Source: Pogonophryne albipinna
Taxonomy: Eukaryota > Chordata > Actinopteri > Perciformes > Artedidraconidae
Assembly (NCBI GenBank): GCA_028583405.1
Contig: CM053243.1
Span: 22,718,867 to 22,782,866 of the forward strand
DNA length: 64,000 nt
Direction: 5' to 3'
The notes beneath the pieces were generated by a model. That model saw only the letters and a list, made by a program, of their open reading frames with translations, was not told the origin of the DNA and searched no databases. Below, piece by piece: positions 36,081 to 51,200 of this stretch. Positions within the stretch are counted from its first letter, which is position 1. Each line of letters begins with the position of its first letter. The position numbers were made by a program, and so were the translations under genes.

Positions 36081-37162
36081 ATGGACTCAGCCGACTCTCA
36101 AACCCTGAGAGCAGCCCTTTGCTCTCAGGCTCAACGTCTGCGGCAGCAGGAGGAGAATATGAAGGACATAAACCAGGGAGTAATGACCCTGACTAACAGC
36201 CAGAGTGAGTTTCGTGGTGCAGTTACGACGCAAATCAATCACCTGGCTGAACAGCTCCAGAATGTACTCACACGTTTCGATCATGTGCACGCCGCTCCTT
36301 CCGACGTGGCTGCCCCAGCTCCAGAGCCTACAGCTGTTTTTCCCATGCCAACTTCCATGATTCGTCTTGCTCCTCCTGCGAAGTTTTCGGGCGAGTCTGG
36401 TAATTGCAGTCCTTTCCTAACACAGTGTGACCTACATTTTACCTACCAGCCTGCTGCTTTCCCCAGCGATCCAGCCAAGGTGGCGTTCATTGTGTCCCAC
36501 CTCACGGGAAGAGCGGAAGCCTGGGCTACGGCGGAGTGGGCACGGAAGTCTCCGGTGTGTAATTCACTACAACTATTCACTGAGACTATAAAAAAAATCT
36601 TTGATCGAACCACACCGGGGAGAGAAGCTGCCAGAGCCCTGACACAGATCTGCCAGCAGAATCAGAGTGTGGCTGACTACGCCATTGATTTTCGCATTTT
36701 GGCCAAGGACAGTGGATGGAATGAAGACGCACTATATGACATGTTTTTCAGCGGACTCAGTGACTGTGTGCGGGATCTTCTTGTTCCTCTTGATCTTCCG
36801 CCGGAGTTGGACATTATGATCGCCTTGGCTATAAGCACAGACACTCGGCTGCAAGAGCGACGGAGGGAGAAAGCCAGGAAAGCGTCACCTCCGCTAGCTA
36901 AACAAGGAAGCTCACCTCCTGCACGATCTCCACGACGACCCGGATTTCGTACCCACGATCCCTCCTCTACCGTGAAACCTGCTTTGTGGAACACAGAAGA
37001 GGAACCCATGCAGCTCGGAAGGGCCAGGCTGTCTCCCGAGGAGAAGCAGCGGCGTCTCCCGAGGAGAAGCAGCGGCGTCTCCGGGAGCGTTTATGTTTCT
37101 ACTGTGGGAAGCAGGGACATTTCCTGGGAGCCTGCCCGTTAAAAGACGGGGCTCACCAGTAA
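36081..37162 (+). pseudogene. gag, frame broken by a 23-bp duplication
   Basis: Starts at ATG 36081 (MDSADSQ), 18 bp after the LTR. Residues about 10-60 are Gln/Asn-rich and probably coiled coil. A Pro-rich linker follows, then the retrotransposon capsid region (PAKFSGESGNCSPFL, GRAEAWATAEW, FRILAKDSGW, LFSGL-type block) resembling the gag part of PEG10/RTL1. A basic, Pro/Ser-rich region follows. The reading frame is lost at a tandem duplication, 37033-37078, immediately before the CCHC knuckle. The knuckle (CFYCGKQGHFLGAC, 37094-37135) is therefore in another frame, which closes with TAA at 37160. Gag forms the particle and packages RNA; this copy would lack the nucleocapsid finger. Confidence 0.9.
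37033..37078 (+). repeat. 23-bp tandem duplication inside gag
   Basis: Two identical, directly adjacent 23-bp units (37033-37055 and 37056-37078), each starting CTCCCGAGGAG and ending CGGCGT. As 23 is not a multiple of three, the downstream CCHC coding is thrown out of frame. Confidence 0.97.
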
Positions 37163-37617
37163 AACGGAGGGTGCTGGTGAGCCGACTGACAACCGCAGAA
37201 TTCCCTTCACGTTCCATGACCCAAGTTGAGGTTAGTAATAATGAGCACAGTATAGGTTTGAAAGTACTTGTAGATTCAGGGGCTGACGCTAATCTAATGG
37301 ACTGGGGGTTAGCTAAACGTTTGAAAATTGCCTCCGTGCCATTGACTCCGACACTTGAGGCTAGCGCTCTTGACGGTACTCTCATGTGCAAAGTGACTCA
37401 TAGAACCATGCCTCTTAAAATAACTATTGATCATGAACACTCAGAGCATATGACTTTCCATTTGTTTGATTCTGCACAACATGCAGTAATTCTGGGCTAT
37501 CCCTGGATGTGTAAACATAACCCTCACCGGACTGGTAAAGTTTTGGGGTGTGGAAGCGACTGCACTCATTCGTGTTTCAGGGGTAAACTACTGAAACTGT
37601 TAGAGAGCCCATTATAG
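37093..37617 (+). pseudogene. Retroviral-type aspartic protease region
   Basis: The open frame includes the active-site motif VDSGADANLMD, with D-S-G at about 37273-37281, and the later hydrophobic block HAVILGYPWM, which corresponds to the ILG motif of retropepsins. The enzyme normally acts as a dimer and cleaves Gag-Pol. The frame is -1 relative to the CCHC finger, and the two overlap, as expected for a gag/pol frameshift arrangement in this group. I found no canonical slippery heptamer. The frame is lost near 37590, before the RT. Confidence 0.85.
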
Positions 37618-38254
37618 ACACTGACAGGGAAGATGAAAAGAACCAAGACTCAGACTTCCCCGACCTTTCAAACGTGCCCAGCTGCTACCGAGATCTCAAG
37701 GAGGTGTTTAATAAAACTAAAGCGACATCTCTTCCTCCTCATCGCGCCTATGACTGCGCCATCGATCTCCTGCCTGGGTCCCCCTTGCCAAAGGGAAGAC
37801 TGTACTCTCTCTCAGCTCCAGAGAGAGAGTCTATGAGGGAGTACATAGACAGCTCTCTCAAAACGGGCCTCATCCGTCCCTCGTCATCTCCCGCCGGAGC
37901 TGGATTTTTCTTCGTCGGGAAGAAGGATGGATCCCTGAGACCCTGCATCGACTACAGCCCCCTAAACGACATAACCATTAAGAACAGGTACCCCCTTCCA
38001 TTTATGACCTCAGCGTTTGAACTCTTGAAAGGTGCTAGTTTTCAAAACTTGACCTGCGTAACGCTTACCACTTGGTAAGGATACGGGAGGGGGACGAGTG
38101 GAAGACTGGTTTTAACACTCCAAGTGGACATTATGAATATCTGGTGATGCCTTTTGGTCTAACAAACGCACCTGTCATTTTTCAGGCTCTCATAAATGAT
38201 GTGTTGAGGGAGTTTTTGAATCATTTTGTTTTTGTCTATCTTGATGATATTTAG
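37590..38254 (+). pseudogene. Reverse transcriptase, fingers and palm, frameshifted
   Basis: Coding resumes in a new frame after about 37590. Fingers blocks follow ([56 protein letters not shown]). A frameshift near 38040 falls inside the [21 protein letters not shown] block that holds the first catalytic Asp. The palm continues ([13 protein letters not shown]) to the catalytic YLDD at 38237-38248. One codon later a TAG at 38252-38254 ends the frame, just before an intact continuation (IFSRDEDSH). The enzyme copies the element RNA to DNA. This copy has at least one frameshift and one nonsense codon. Confidence 0.92.
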
Positions 38255-39126
38255 ATTTTTTCCCGTGATGAAGATTCACACGTTTCACATGTTCGCCAAG
38301 TATTAAGAAAGTTGTTGGACAATCAACTTTATGTTAAGGCTGAAAAATGTGAGTTCCACGTCCGTTCCACTGCATTTCTGGGTTTCATCCTGGGTCCTGA
38401 CCAGATAATGATGGATCCTGCTAAAGTGAGCGCTGTGGCTGATTGGCCCACACCCTCTTCCAGGAAGAAAGTCCAACAGTTCCTTGGATTTGCTAACTTC
38501 TACAGGAAGTTTGTTAGGAATTTTAGTGCTATTGCCGCACCTATGCATGTACTCACCTCTCCTTCTGTTCAGTTTGTGTGGACCCCACAGGCAGACCAAG
38601 CTTTCCAGAAGCTAAAGAAAGTGTTCACAACAGCTCCTATACTTACCATCCCGGATCCTCAACGACAGTTCATGGTGGAGGTGGATGCCTCCAACGAGGG
38701 CATCGGGGCGGTCCTCTCACAGAGGGCAGAGAAAGACAGTATAAGCTCCATCCATGTGCTTACCTTTCACGTAAGTTGACTGCGGCTGAAAGGAACTATG
38801 ATGTAGGCAATAGAGAGTTATTAGCCGTGAAGGTAGCACTGGATGAGTGGAGGCACTGGCTAGAAGGGGCAAAACAGCCATTTGTTGTGTGGACAGACCA
38901 CACAAATCTGGAGTACAAACGCAAGGCTAAGAGGTTAAACTCCAGACAGGCACGATGGACCTTATTCTTCAATAGGTTTAACTTCACTCTCTCCTACCGT
39001 CCTGGCTCACAGAACGCCAAACCAGACGCGTTATCCAGGCTTTTTGACCCAGAGGCTCCTTTCCAAGGAGACCGATTCCATTTTACCACCCACTCAGGTG
39101 ATAGGAGGGGTGACATGGCCAATTGA
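38255..39126 (+). pseudogene. RT thumb/connection and RNase H, frameshifted
   Basis: In the palm frame the sequence continues through [19 protein letters not shown] and the connection [17 protein letters not shown] to about 38730. A frameshift near 38730 follows. RNase H shows its acidic residues in [16 protein letters not shown], in [14 protein letters not shown] and in [10 protein letters not shown]. The [12 protein letters not shown] block marks the end. The frame closes at 39124-39126. The integrase lies in another frame from about 39050, so a further frameshift lies near 39060. Confidence 0.92.
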
Positions 39127-39988
39127 GGCTAAGGTAAATCAAGCTTTAGAGGGAAAAACCGTACCCAGTGGTGGCCCCCCTAACCGCCTCTTTGTTCCCC
39201 CATCCGTCCGCTCTGACGTGATTCACTGGGCTCACACATCTGTATTAACATGTCATCCAGGTATCAAACAAACTATGTACATGATCAAGCAAAGGTTTTG
39301 TTGGCCTAAAATGGAGAAGGAGGTTACTGAATATGTGGCAGCCTGCACTACCTGTGCTCGGAATAAGACCTCTACCCAGTCTCCTATGGGTCTACTGCAA
39401 CCTTTGTCCATTCCAAGCCGCCCATGGTCTGACATCTCGCTAGATTTTGTCACTGGACTGCCGCCCTCTGCAGGTAACACCACCATCTGCACTGTTGTTG
39501 ATAGATTTACTAAATTAACTCACTTTATCCCCATGCCCAAATCGCCCTCTGCTAAAGAGACAGCAGAAGCGCTCTTGTCTCATGTGTCAGACCGTGGGCC
39601 GCAGTTCGTTTCCCGGTTTTGGAAGGAATTCTGCAGCCTGATAGGAGCCACTCTCAGCCTCACATCTGGTTACCACCCACAGGCTAATGGTCAATCAGAG
39701 AGGATCAACCAGGAACGGGAGACGTGTTTACGGTGTCTGGTGTCTCAGAATCCCACAACTTGGAGCAAGCAGTTGATATGGGTGGAGTATGCCCACAACA
39801 CCCAAACGCTCATCTGCCACGGGCCTCTCCCCTTTTCACTGCGCCTATGGTTACCAACCTCCTCTGTTTCCAGAAGTAGAGATGGAAGTGACTGTACCGT
39901 CAGCACATGCCCTGGTGAGGCGGTGTCGCAGAGTCTGGGTAGGAGCTCGCTAGGTTCTCCTGAAGAGTGCTGCTCGCATGAAGAGGGC
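39044..39988 (+). pseudogene. Integrase N-terminal and catalytic domains, defective
   Basis: The N-terminal zinc-binding motif is visible (HWAHTSVLTCHPG, then CTTC about 30 residues on). The DD35E core has the first Asp in SLDFVTGLP, the second in SDRGPQF and Glu in ANGQSERINQ; 35 residues separate the last two. The first two Asp are only 48 residues apart, about a dozen fewer than usual, so an in-frame deletion just before SDRGPQF is inferred. A frameshift lies near 39805 (after [10 protein letters not shown]). In the following frame a TAG occurs at 39951-39953. The gene is then interrupted by the retroposon insertion. Integrase joins the cDNA to the target. Confidence 0.92.
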
Positions 39989-39993
39989 AGCAG

Positions 39994-40870
39994 GTCTGCT
40001 GGTCTATGGCCTTGTAGAGGGTAACGAGGTACAGAGTCGCTTAGATAAGCGGGGGAGTGCATCTGACGAAGAGATAGGTTGTTGTGCTCCCTATCTCTGT
40101 TTCTTATCCTATATCTAATAGAACTGCTCGGGTCTTGATAGATTGAGTGGGGAAGTTCATGAGATCTTTCTAGAGGGTTATCAAGAATAACTTTTATCCA
40201 ATGACCTTTTCCCTCTCTGTCTGTGTCTCTGTATTCTCTTGTTCCGATTAACCCAGCCAAATCTTTTTTCTTGTTTTGTATCTATATCTACGCCGGGATC
40301 CGGAGTCGAGGCTGATCCTCTTGCTGTAGTCCTGTGTCTTGGATCCTCTATCCTGAGTTCTGGATTAAGTCGTGGACTTCGGGTCGTGGCTGAACCTGTC
40401 TCTGCGGTCCTGCCTTGGGTCTCGTCATGCTGCTTCCCTGATGGCTTCCACAGGATTGTAGCTGACATCCTCGTGGATTCATCTTCTTATTACAGACACA
40501 TGCATTTCCTAACATTTGGTCTATATGCTGTAAAATGTATTATCTCTTCGATTTACACACGGCATCTATTGCACGTCTGTCCGTCCTGGGAGAGGGATCC
40601 CTCCCCTGTTGCTCTCCCTGAGGTTTCTCCCATTTTTTTTCCCCCTTAAACTGTGGGTTTTCTCTGGAAGTTTTTCCTTGTACGATGTGAGGGTCTAAGG
40701 ATAGAGGGTGTCGTTTTTCTCATACTGATATTCTGAACAATCTGTGCTGTTGTATTTGCTGTAAAATGTCTCTACTGTAGGCTATTTTTATTATATGTAC
40801 AGCACTTTGGCTCAACCAAAAATCGTTTATAAATGTGTTATATAAATAAAACTTGATTTGATTTGATTTG
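39994..40870 (+). mobile_element. Non-LTR retroposon nested in the gypsy integrase
   Basis: An 877-bp insertion flanked by AGCAG (39989-39993 and 40871-40875). The 3' part holds the CCTGGGAGAGGGATCCCTCC and CCTGAGGTTTCTCCCA blocks, which I recognise from the 3' region of a common fish retroposon. It ends AGCACTTTGG...TATATAAATAAA with a tail of TTGAT/GATTT repeats. No RT coding is seen, so it is a 5'-truncated LINE or a non-autonomous relative. It inserted after the gypsy element. Insert plus duplicated site totals 882 bp, so the flanking frame is preserved in phase although the insert contains stops. Confidence 0.88.
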
Positions 40871-41387
40871 AGCAGATCGACATCGTCATCCAGCACCTGC
40901 CTACAGACCCGGGCAAAAGGTTTGGCTATCTACAAGAGATCTACCCCTATGTGTGGCCTCCAGGAAGATGGCTCAGAGGTTTGTGGGTCCGTTTCCCATA
41001 ACTAAGGTTGTTAACCCGGTGGCTGTTCGCCTGGGCCTGCCCAGGTCCCTGAGAGTCCATCCGACCTTTCATGTGGCCAAAGTCAAACCGGTTCGGGAGA
41101 GTCGTTTGGTTCCTCCATCCAAGCCACCTCTTCCCCCCCGGATGTTAGACGGCGGTCTGATATACGACGTCAAGAAACTGCTAGCAGTCAGGAAGAGAGG
41201 ACGCGGCCGACAGTTCCTGGTAGACTGGAAAGGATACGATCCAGAACATCGTTCGTGGGTACCAGCAAGTTTTGTTGTGGATCAGAAGCTGATAAAGGAC
41301 TTTTTTAGGCTTAATCCACAGGACTCTGGGCCATCCGGAGTCGGCCCTAGAGGGAGGGGTACTGTTGTGTCTCGTCAGATTTGTTAA
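40871..41387 (+). pseudogene. Integrase C-terminus with chromodomain
   Basis: The frame resumes after the nested insertion ([17 protein letters not shown]). The GPY/F module follows ([31 protein letters not shown]), then a chromodomain at about 41160-41330 ([27 protein letters not shown]). Chromodomains at the integrase end define chromoviruses and are thought to guide integration to particular chromatin. The frame passes through the polypurine tract and stops at 41385-41387, 25 bp inside the 3' LTR. The piece itself has no lesion but is cut off from the rest of pol. Confidence 0.9.
41349..41362 (+). other. Polypurine tract
   Basis: AGAGGGAGGGGTAC directly abuts the 3' LTR. Purine-rich tracts at this position prime plus-strand DNA synthesis in LTR elements. 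It is also read as protein (RGRGT) by the overlapping pol frame. Confidence 0.85.
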
Positions 41388-41721
41388 TATTATTTCTCTG
41401 TTAGTTTATATTGTCAAGTCCGTGTCTGCCATTTCCTGTTTTACTTTGTTATTTCCTTTCTCATTTTAGGTAGTTCGACTCCTACCTTGTCAGTATGTTC
41501 ACTGACCTGATTACCTGCCCCGCCCTTATTGTTTGCACCTGTGGAGTCCCTTTTATGTGTATATATTCTGTGTGTTCCCTGTGCCAAGTGCCAGATCGTT
41601 TTTGAACCTTGTGAATGGATTACCTTGCTTATCACCACAGTAAAAACCTTTTTTTTAATCATCTTTTGTCTGTAGTCGTGCTTTTGGGTCCTTTCAGTTT
41701 TTGTGTGCTCCAGTCGTAACA
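41363..41721 (+). repeat. 3' LTR (359 bp)
   Basis: Matches the 5' LTR with four substitutions (three G/T, one A/T) and a 4-bp TTCG insertion near 41474. Ends CAGTCGTAACA. It carries the same TATA box and self-primer sequence (41590-41599). Confidence 0.97.
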
Positions 41722-41726
41722 ATGTA

Positions 41727-42299
41727 TTGGTAATTGAGATTAGTTTTAGTTGGACTACATATACACTTTTTCTTTCTTTTTACCCCGGGTATTTTCCTGA
41801 AAATGCCCTTGGCAATACTGTATTGCACAAAGTGAGGTGCCGACACATGCACAGGCTCATACTGCTGACCACTGAGCAGCTCCACTGTAGCAGGTGGGGG
41901 TCCTGCTCAAAAACCTCCCAATGGTTTTGGGCTGAGGTGAGCAGTGAGTGTTATTGATTCACTTCCCCACACTGATATTATCTTTTGGGTTTGGAGATTA
42001 CACAGGTTTGCAGGTATTTATCTGACCAACAAATAACAAAAGATTTTCAATTCATATATGACAAAGTACAGCATGAATACTCACATTTAAACATATGTAA
42101 CTATGGATGCTTGGCCCTTATTGCTCTAAAAATATGTATTGATAATCAGAGTGGTTGTTGATTATTTTCAGTTGATTCAACAATGAATCAAGCAACCAAT
42201 TGTTACAGCTTTAAATCAGTCTAATTGTGACATTGTTCCTACAGGGGTTAGTAATACTGACACAAAGTACTGTTTTTAAAGCCAAGGATACTTTTTATT
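41727..42299. other. Non-coding spacer
   Basis: AT-rich with no recognisable gene or repeat. Confidence 0.5.
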
Positions 42300-42366
42300 C
42301 TTTATTTTTTATTAGGATCCCCATTAGCACTAGCATGAACATTGGCTATTCTTCCTGGGGTCCTAA
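42300..42366 (-). repeat. Short retroposon 3'-end fragment (copy B)
   Basis: ATTAGGATCCCCATTAG and CTATTCTTCCTGGGGTCC form a loose hairpin (GGATCCCC against GGGGTCC). They match copy A at 20563 in layout. Read on the minus strand this is the GGACCCCAGGAAGA...GGGGATCCTAATAAA end typical of a fish non-LTR element. No body could be recognised upstream on the minus strand. Confidence 0.6.
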
Positions 42367-47512
<5,146 letters not shown>

Positions 47513-47516
47513 TTAA

Positions 47517-48205
47517 AGGGGACCTATCATTCAAAATGCACTTTTTGATGTCTTTTATACATAAAGATGTGTCCCCGGTGTGTCAGGGAACTCACGCAGC
47601 GTCAGAAAATAAAACCCTCTTTCTTTTCCTCCGTACCCAAATCTCTAAAAACGGGGGTACAACGGAGCTGATCCAGATTTGCGGCGATTTGACGTCATAT
47701 CGGCGGCGGACCGGACCCACAGCACTATCAGAAACGTTGCTATCAGAAACAATGCCCGACTGTTTTGGACGTAATATGGTCGGTGTTTACATTAGCATCG
47801 CTAACACTCGGAGCTAACCTGTACTGCACAGAGCACGTGTGTGAAGAAGCAGGAAGTAAAAAGGAACTCACCTTGTGGTATAACCGGCAAGAGAGAAAGC
47901 CTTTGAGCTCCATACTGTTTCAGAAATAATCCTTGATAATCCATGATATGGCGTTTCATCACGGCAGTATCTGTCGGTAGTATCTCCCGCATGAGCAGGC
48001 ATAAACGCCACCCCTCTTTTCTATTAGCTTTATACATAAAATCAGCACTTTTGAAACAGAAAATGAAATAGAGGGATATGAGGCATGGCTAGAATGGGTG
48101 ATCTGTTTGGTATTTTGAGCAAAACACTTCATAGACATGTTTTTTATATATTTTTATATATCTGAGACCTATGCTATTGCCTAAAACTAGCATGATAAGT
48201 GACCT
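47517..48205. mobile_element. TTAA-flanked MITE (689 bp)
   Basis: Both ends abut TTAA (47513-47516 and 48206-48209). The termini are inverted: AGGGGACCTATCAT on the left against AGGTCACTTATCAT read inward from the right. There is no transposase; a 123-codon frame across the left half has no known domain. TTAA duplications are made by piggyBac and Kolobok transposases; the AGGGG-type end fits Kolobok a little better. I recognise the left end as a very common teleost repeat. Mobilisation would be in trans. Confidence 0.75.
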
Positions 48206-48209
48206 TTAA

Positions 48210-51200
48210 AGAAACTGGATGTGTAATCTGCTATCCAAAAGATCCAAAGGCTTAATTGTATGGACGATAGCTACAGCTGAATTTGGGCTATATAGAATAG
48301 AATAGGAATGTAAACATGAAATACTATTAATTGGAATAAAACATTGTCAATTAATAATATTAAAATATGTAGACTGTAAACTGATTTGTTCATAACATAA
48401 ACAGTCAAATATGTGTGGTTTGAATTATCTCCTCAAGTAAGTACCCTTTTACAATATGGCTTAAAACCATTGCCATACAGGCTTACTTGTTATACAAAAT
48501 AACATGTGTATACAAAAAGATGAGTTTATGCAACAAACTCTATTAACAAAATGATGCAGAACGTTACCTTTTATTTTTTTGATACAAGAAGCAGATTTGT
48601 ATCAGTTTAGGAGCCTACTCTTTTGACAGTTTGTCAGATCTAATGTTATTGTATGGTGTGAGTAGGGCGTTACACCCCGGCCAAACTGAAACAGTGGATA
48701 GCATTCTCACTCTGGAGTCTGCTCGGCATGTAAGGGACTGCTTGTATTGGATGCAGGTCATGGAACTGATTTTATAACAACACCTAGACTGTGCACTACA
48801 AACAGTGCTCTATTTATTTGGCTAAATGTGAGCATCATGCTCAGTTTGACTACAATAAACAATTAATATTTATCTCGGAGCATTTTCAAACTTCAACACA
48901 TCATTGCCAAATACAACTATATACTGTATGTGTGTGTTCCGAATAAAATATTAATGTTATGATATTGTTTCATGAACTTTATATTTTTCACTTGTGAATC
49001 GTCTGGTTACCCTTCTTGTGAGCAAGGTTCACACATGGTGTCTCTTTTTCTATTTTCTTAAAAACCTTTTTCACCCCGTCTTTACTGCTTTTACATATCT
49101 CTGCAACCATTGGTTTTAGAAAGTTAGAAATCTGTCTGTAATTGAAATGTAAGCTTTAAATGGGTGACAATTTAGTTCATGTTGACGATGAAGTACTCTT
49201 ACAAAGAAATGGGCTTTTATAATAGTAAATGTTCCCAACAACTAAGCATGTCAGATCATATAGAGCTTTCAGTCTGCCCTGTGAGATCTCTGAGAGAACA
49301 GGTCAGCCCCTTCCCTCTGTACCTGGCCCGGCCTGGCCTTCTTTCTTGTTTTAGTTGGCACTGCTCACACAGTATATCTGTCATAGTTAAGCTGCTCTCG
49401 GACTAGGAAAACTGATCCAAGTAAAGTCTAAAGTAATCTGGAAGAATGAACGGACTGATGTCGCCTCAACAAATATATTTCATTTATAATTTACAGATTA
49501 TGCTTATAGTCAAACAAAACTCCAGCTGTCATCATACCATACTGTTTATCTTACATCAAGAGATGATTTTATTTTGGCCAGTTTGGCTTTTATTTGACAG
49601 TTATCAGTGCAGACATTGGAGGGAAGAGTGATAGCTGAGACATGCAACAAAGTTCCCATGGCTAGTATCAAACCCAGGATACTCACATTTTGAATATAAT
49701 CTTTCTGTTTAATTCACACACTGATGTTTATAATGTATAAGCAGTGATCACTCCTGATTCGTCTAACTCCCATAAAGGAACGTAGTGTGTACTTCAGATT
49801 TTTGTTTATCTTTGGATATATATTATAATTTTTGATCTTGCACTCACTATTGGACATGATATGACATTATAGGACGCAATGTCATGAATGTTCACCCTCT
49901 ATCTTACACAACACTGACATGAAACAAAGCTGGCTCATGGCTGCAAAAGGGTTGAATAATGGTACTGTATACACACATGGCTAAAAATTGTATTTTAAGA
50001 TGAATGACTTCGACATATTACTATAAATTACTGAAAAGTTATTTACAAGGCTGTAAAGTAGTCAATGCTACATATGAGCGTTTGAGTTAGATCAACAAAA
50101 TGTGACATTGTGTCACTGCAGTAGTAATTCAGCCACAGTGGTGCATTTAGGCTCATTGGGCTTTTTGCAAAAAAAGGTCTGAGTTATCCACAGACTATGT
50201 TCTTATAATACAGCATGCATATACTGTACTCACTCTGTGACAGATTAATGGAAAAACAAAAGTGCTTCAGAAGTAGAAATATTCAGTACTTGAATAACGG
50301 AGTATGAGGAATGTACAATCACTAAGAGAAATCACAGCAACCTCTTTACACAGAGCACCATACCTGTACACATACTTGCATATAAACATACAGTGCTTTG
50401 TAAAGGCTGCCTCTCTCCAGTTTCTCAATGAATACACATCAGCAGTGTTGCCCACTCTTTGGCTGTGAGTGATGTCATTGTCAACCGCCTCATGTTGCTT
50501 TGACAGCTCCTAATCACACGTCTTGTGTTGTGGAGACTAGCCATTCAACATTGCAACAACACTGCTTCTTCTACCTGTCAATCACTGTCAGTGGGTGATA
50601 CTTTTCCTAGGGTGTGGTTGTCCATCAGGACAAGGCTGGTCACTGTGTTCACATGTGGCCCATCATGCTTTTTTAGATTGATACCATACAAACCTGAGGC
50701 CCTTCAGTCTTGTATTTTTCCTTACTTCAGATCAGCTCCATCACTCTAGCCAGAAACAGGCTGCTGGCCTTGTATTGACAATGCAGCAACATGATTCAAA
50801 CAAAAACCCCAAGTCTTTCTGCTTTCCCCTTTTCTTCAGAAAGTGGGATCAATATATTGTGCAGCAGAAGTTGCTCCCACAAAGGCAAGAATATGTAAAC
50901 TTTTGTTTTACACTGTCTGTCTTTGGAAAAAACTTCAAATAGAGGATACATCAAACAGAGAACCAGAACACTTTGATCTGACTTTGAATGCAATGCAGTT
51001 ATGTTGCATTAAAAATTAAGAACTGGACTTGAAAATAGAATACTGTAGAGAAACCTGTATAGTAAGGAGACTTGTGTATTGAAAAGAAAATTGTACTATA
51101 CTTTTGGGGAAGGCAAGCTTCTATAAAACCCATGTATCTTTAGAAAAGAGAAATGTGTCTCCCTTGACTATTCCACTGTGGCAATGTTTTAATTGGTCTG

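Larger units (their letters stand above)
35708..41721 (+). mobile_element. Ty3/gypsy chromovirus, Tf1/sushi group, defective
   Basis: A complete but inactivated LTR retrotransposon in the plus orientation. Order: LTR, self-priming site, gag, protease, RT, RNase H, integrase, GPY/F module, chromodomain, polypurine tract, LTR. Flanks ATGCA (35703-35707) and ATGTA (41722-41726) are a probable 5-bp target duplication with one mismatch. The LTRs differ by four substitutions and a 4-bp indel. The element spans 6014 bp, of which 882 bp (insert plus duplicated site) come from a nested retroposon. Vertebrate elements of this group gave rise to domesticated genes such as PEG10 and RTL1. This copy cannot encode an intact polyprotein. 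Confidence 0.95.

Noticed and set aside
36677..37391. Antisense frames of 110 and 159 codons over gag
   Set aside because: Shadows of the GC-rich gag/protease coding on the plus strand; no antisense gene is known for this group.
40239..40649. 136-codon frame in the nested retroposon
   Set aside because: It runs through the non-coding 3' region of the retroposon, with Ser/Leu-rich low-complexity translation and no RT motif.
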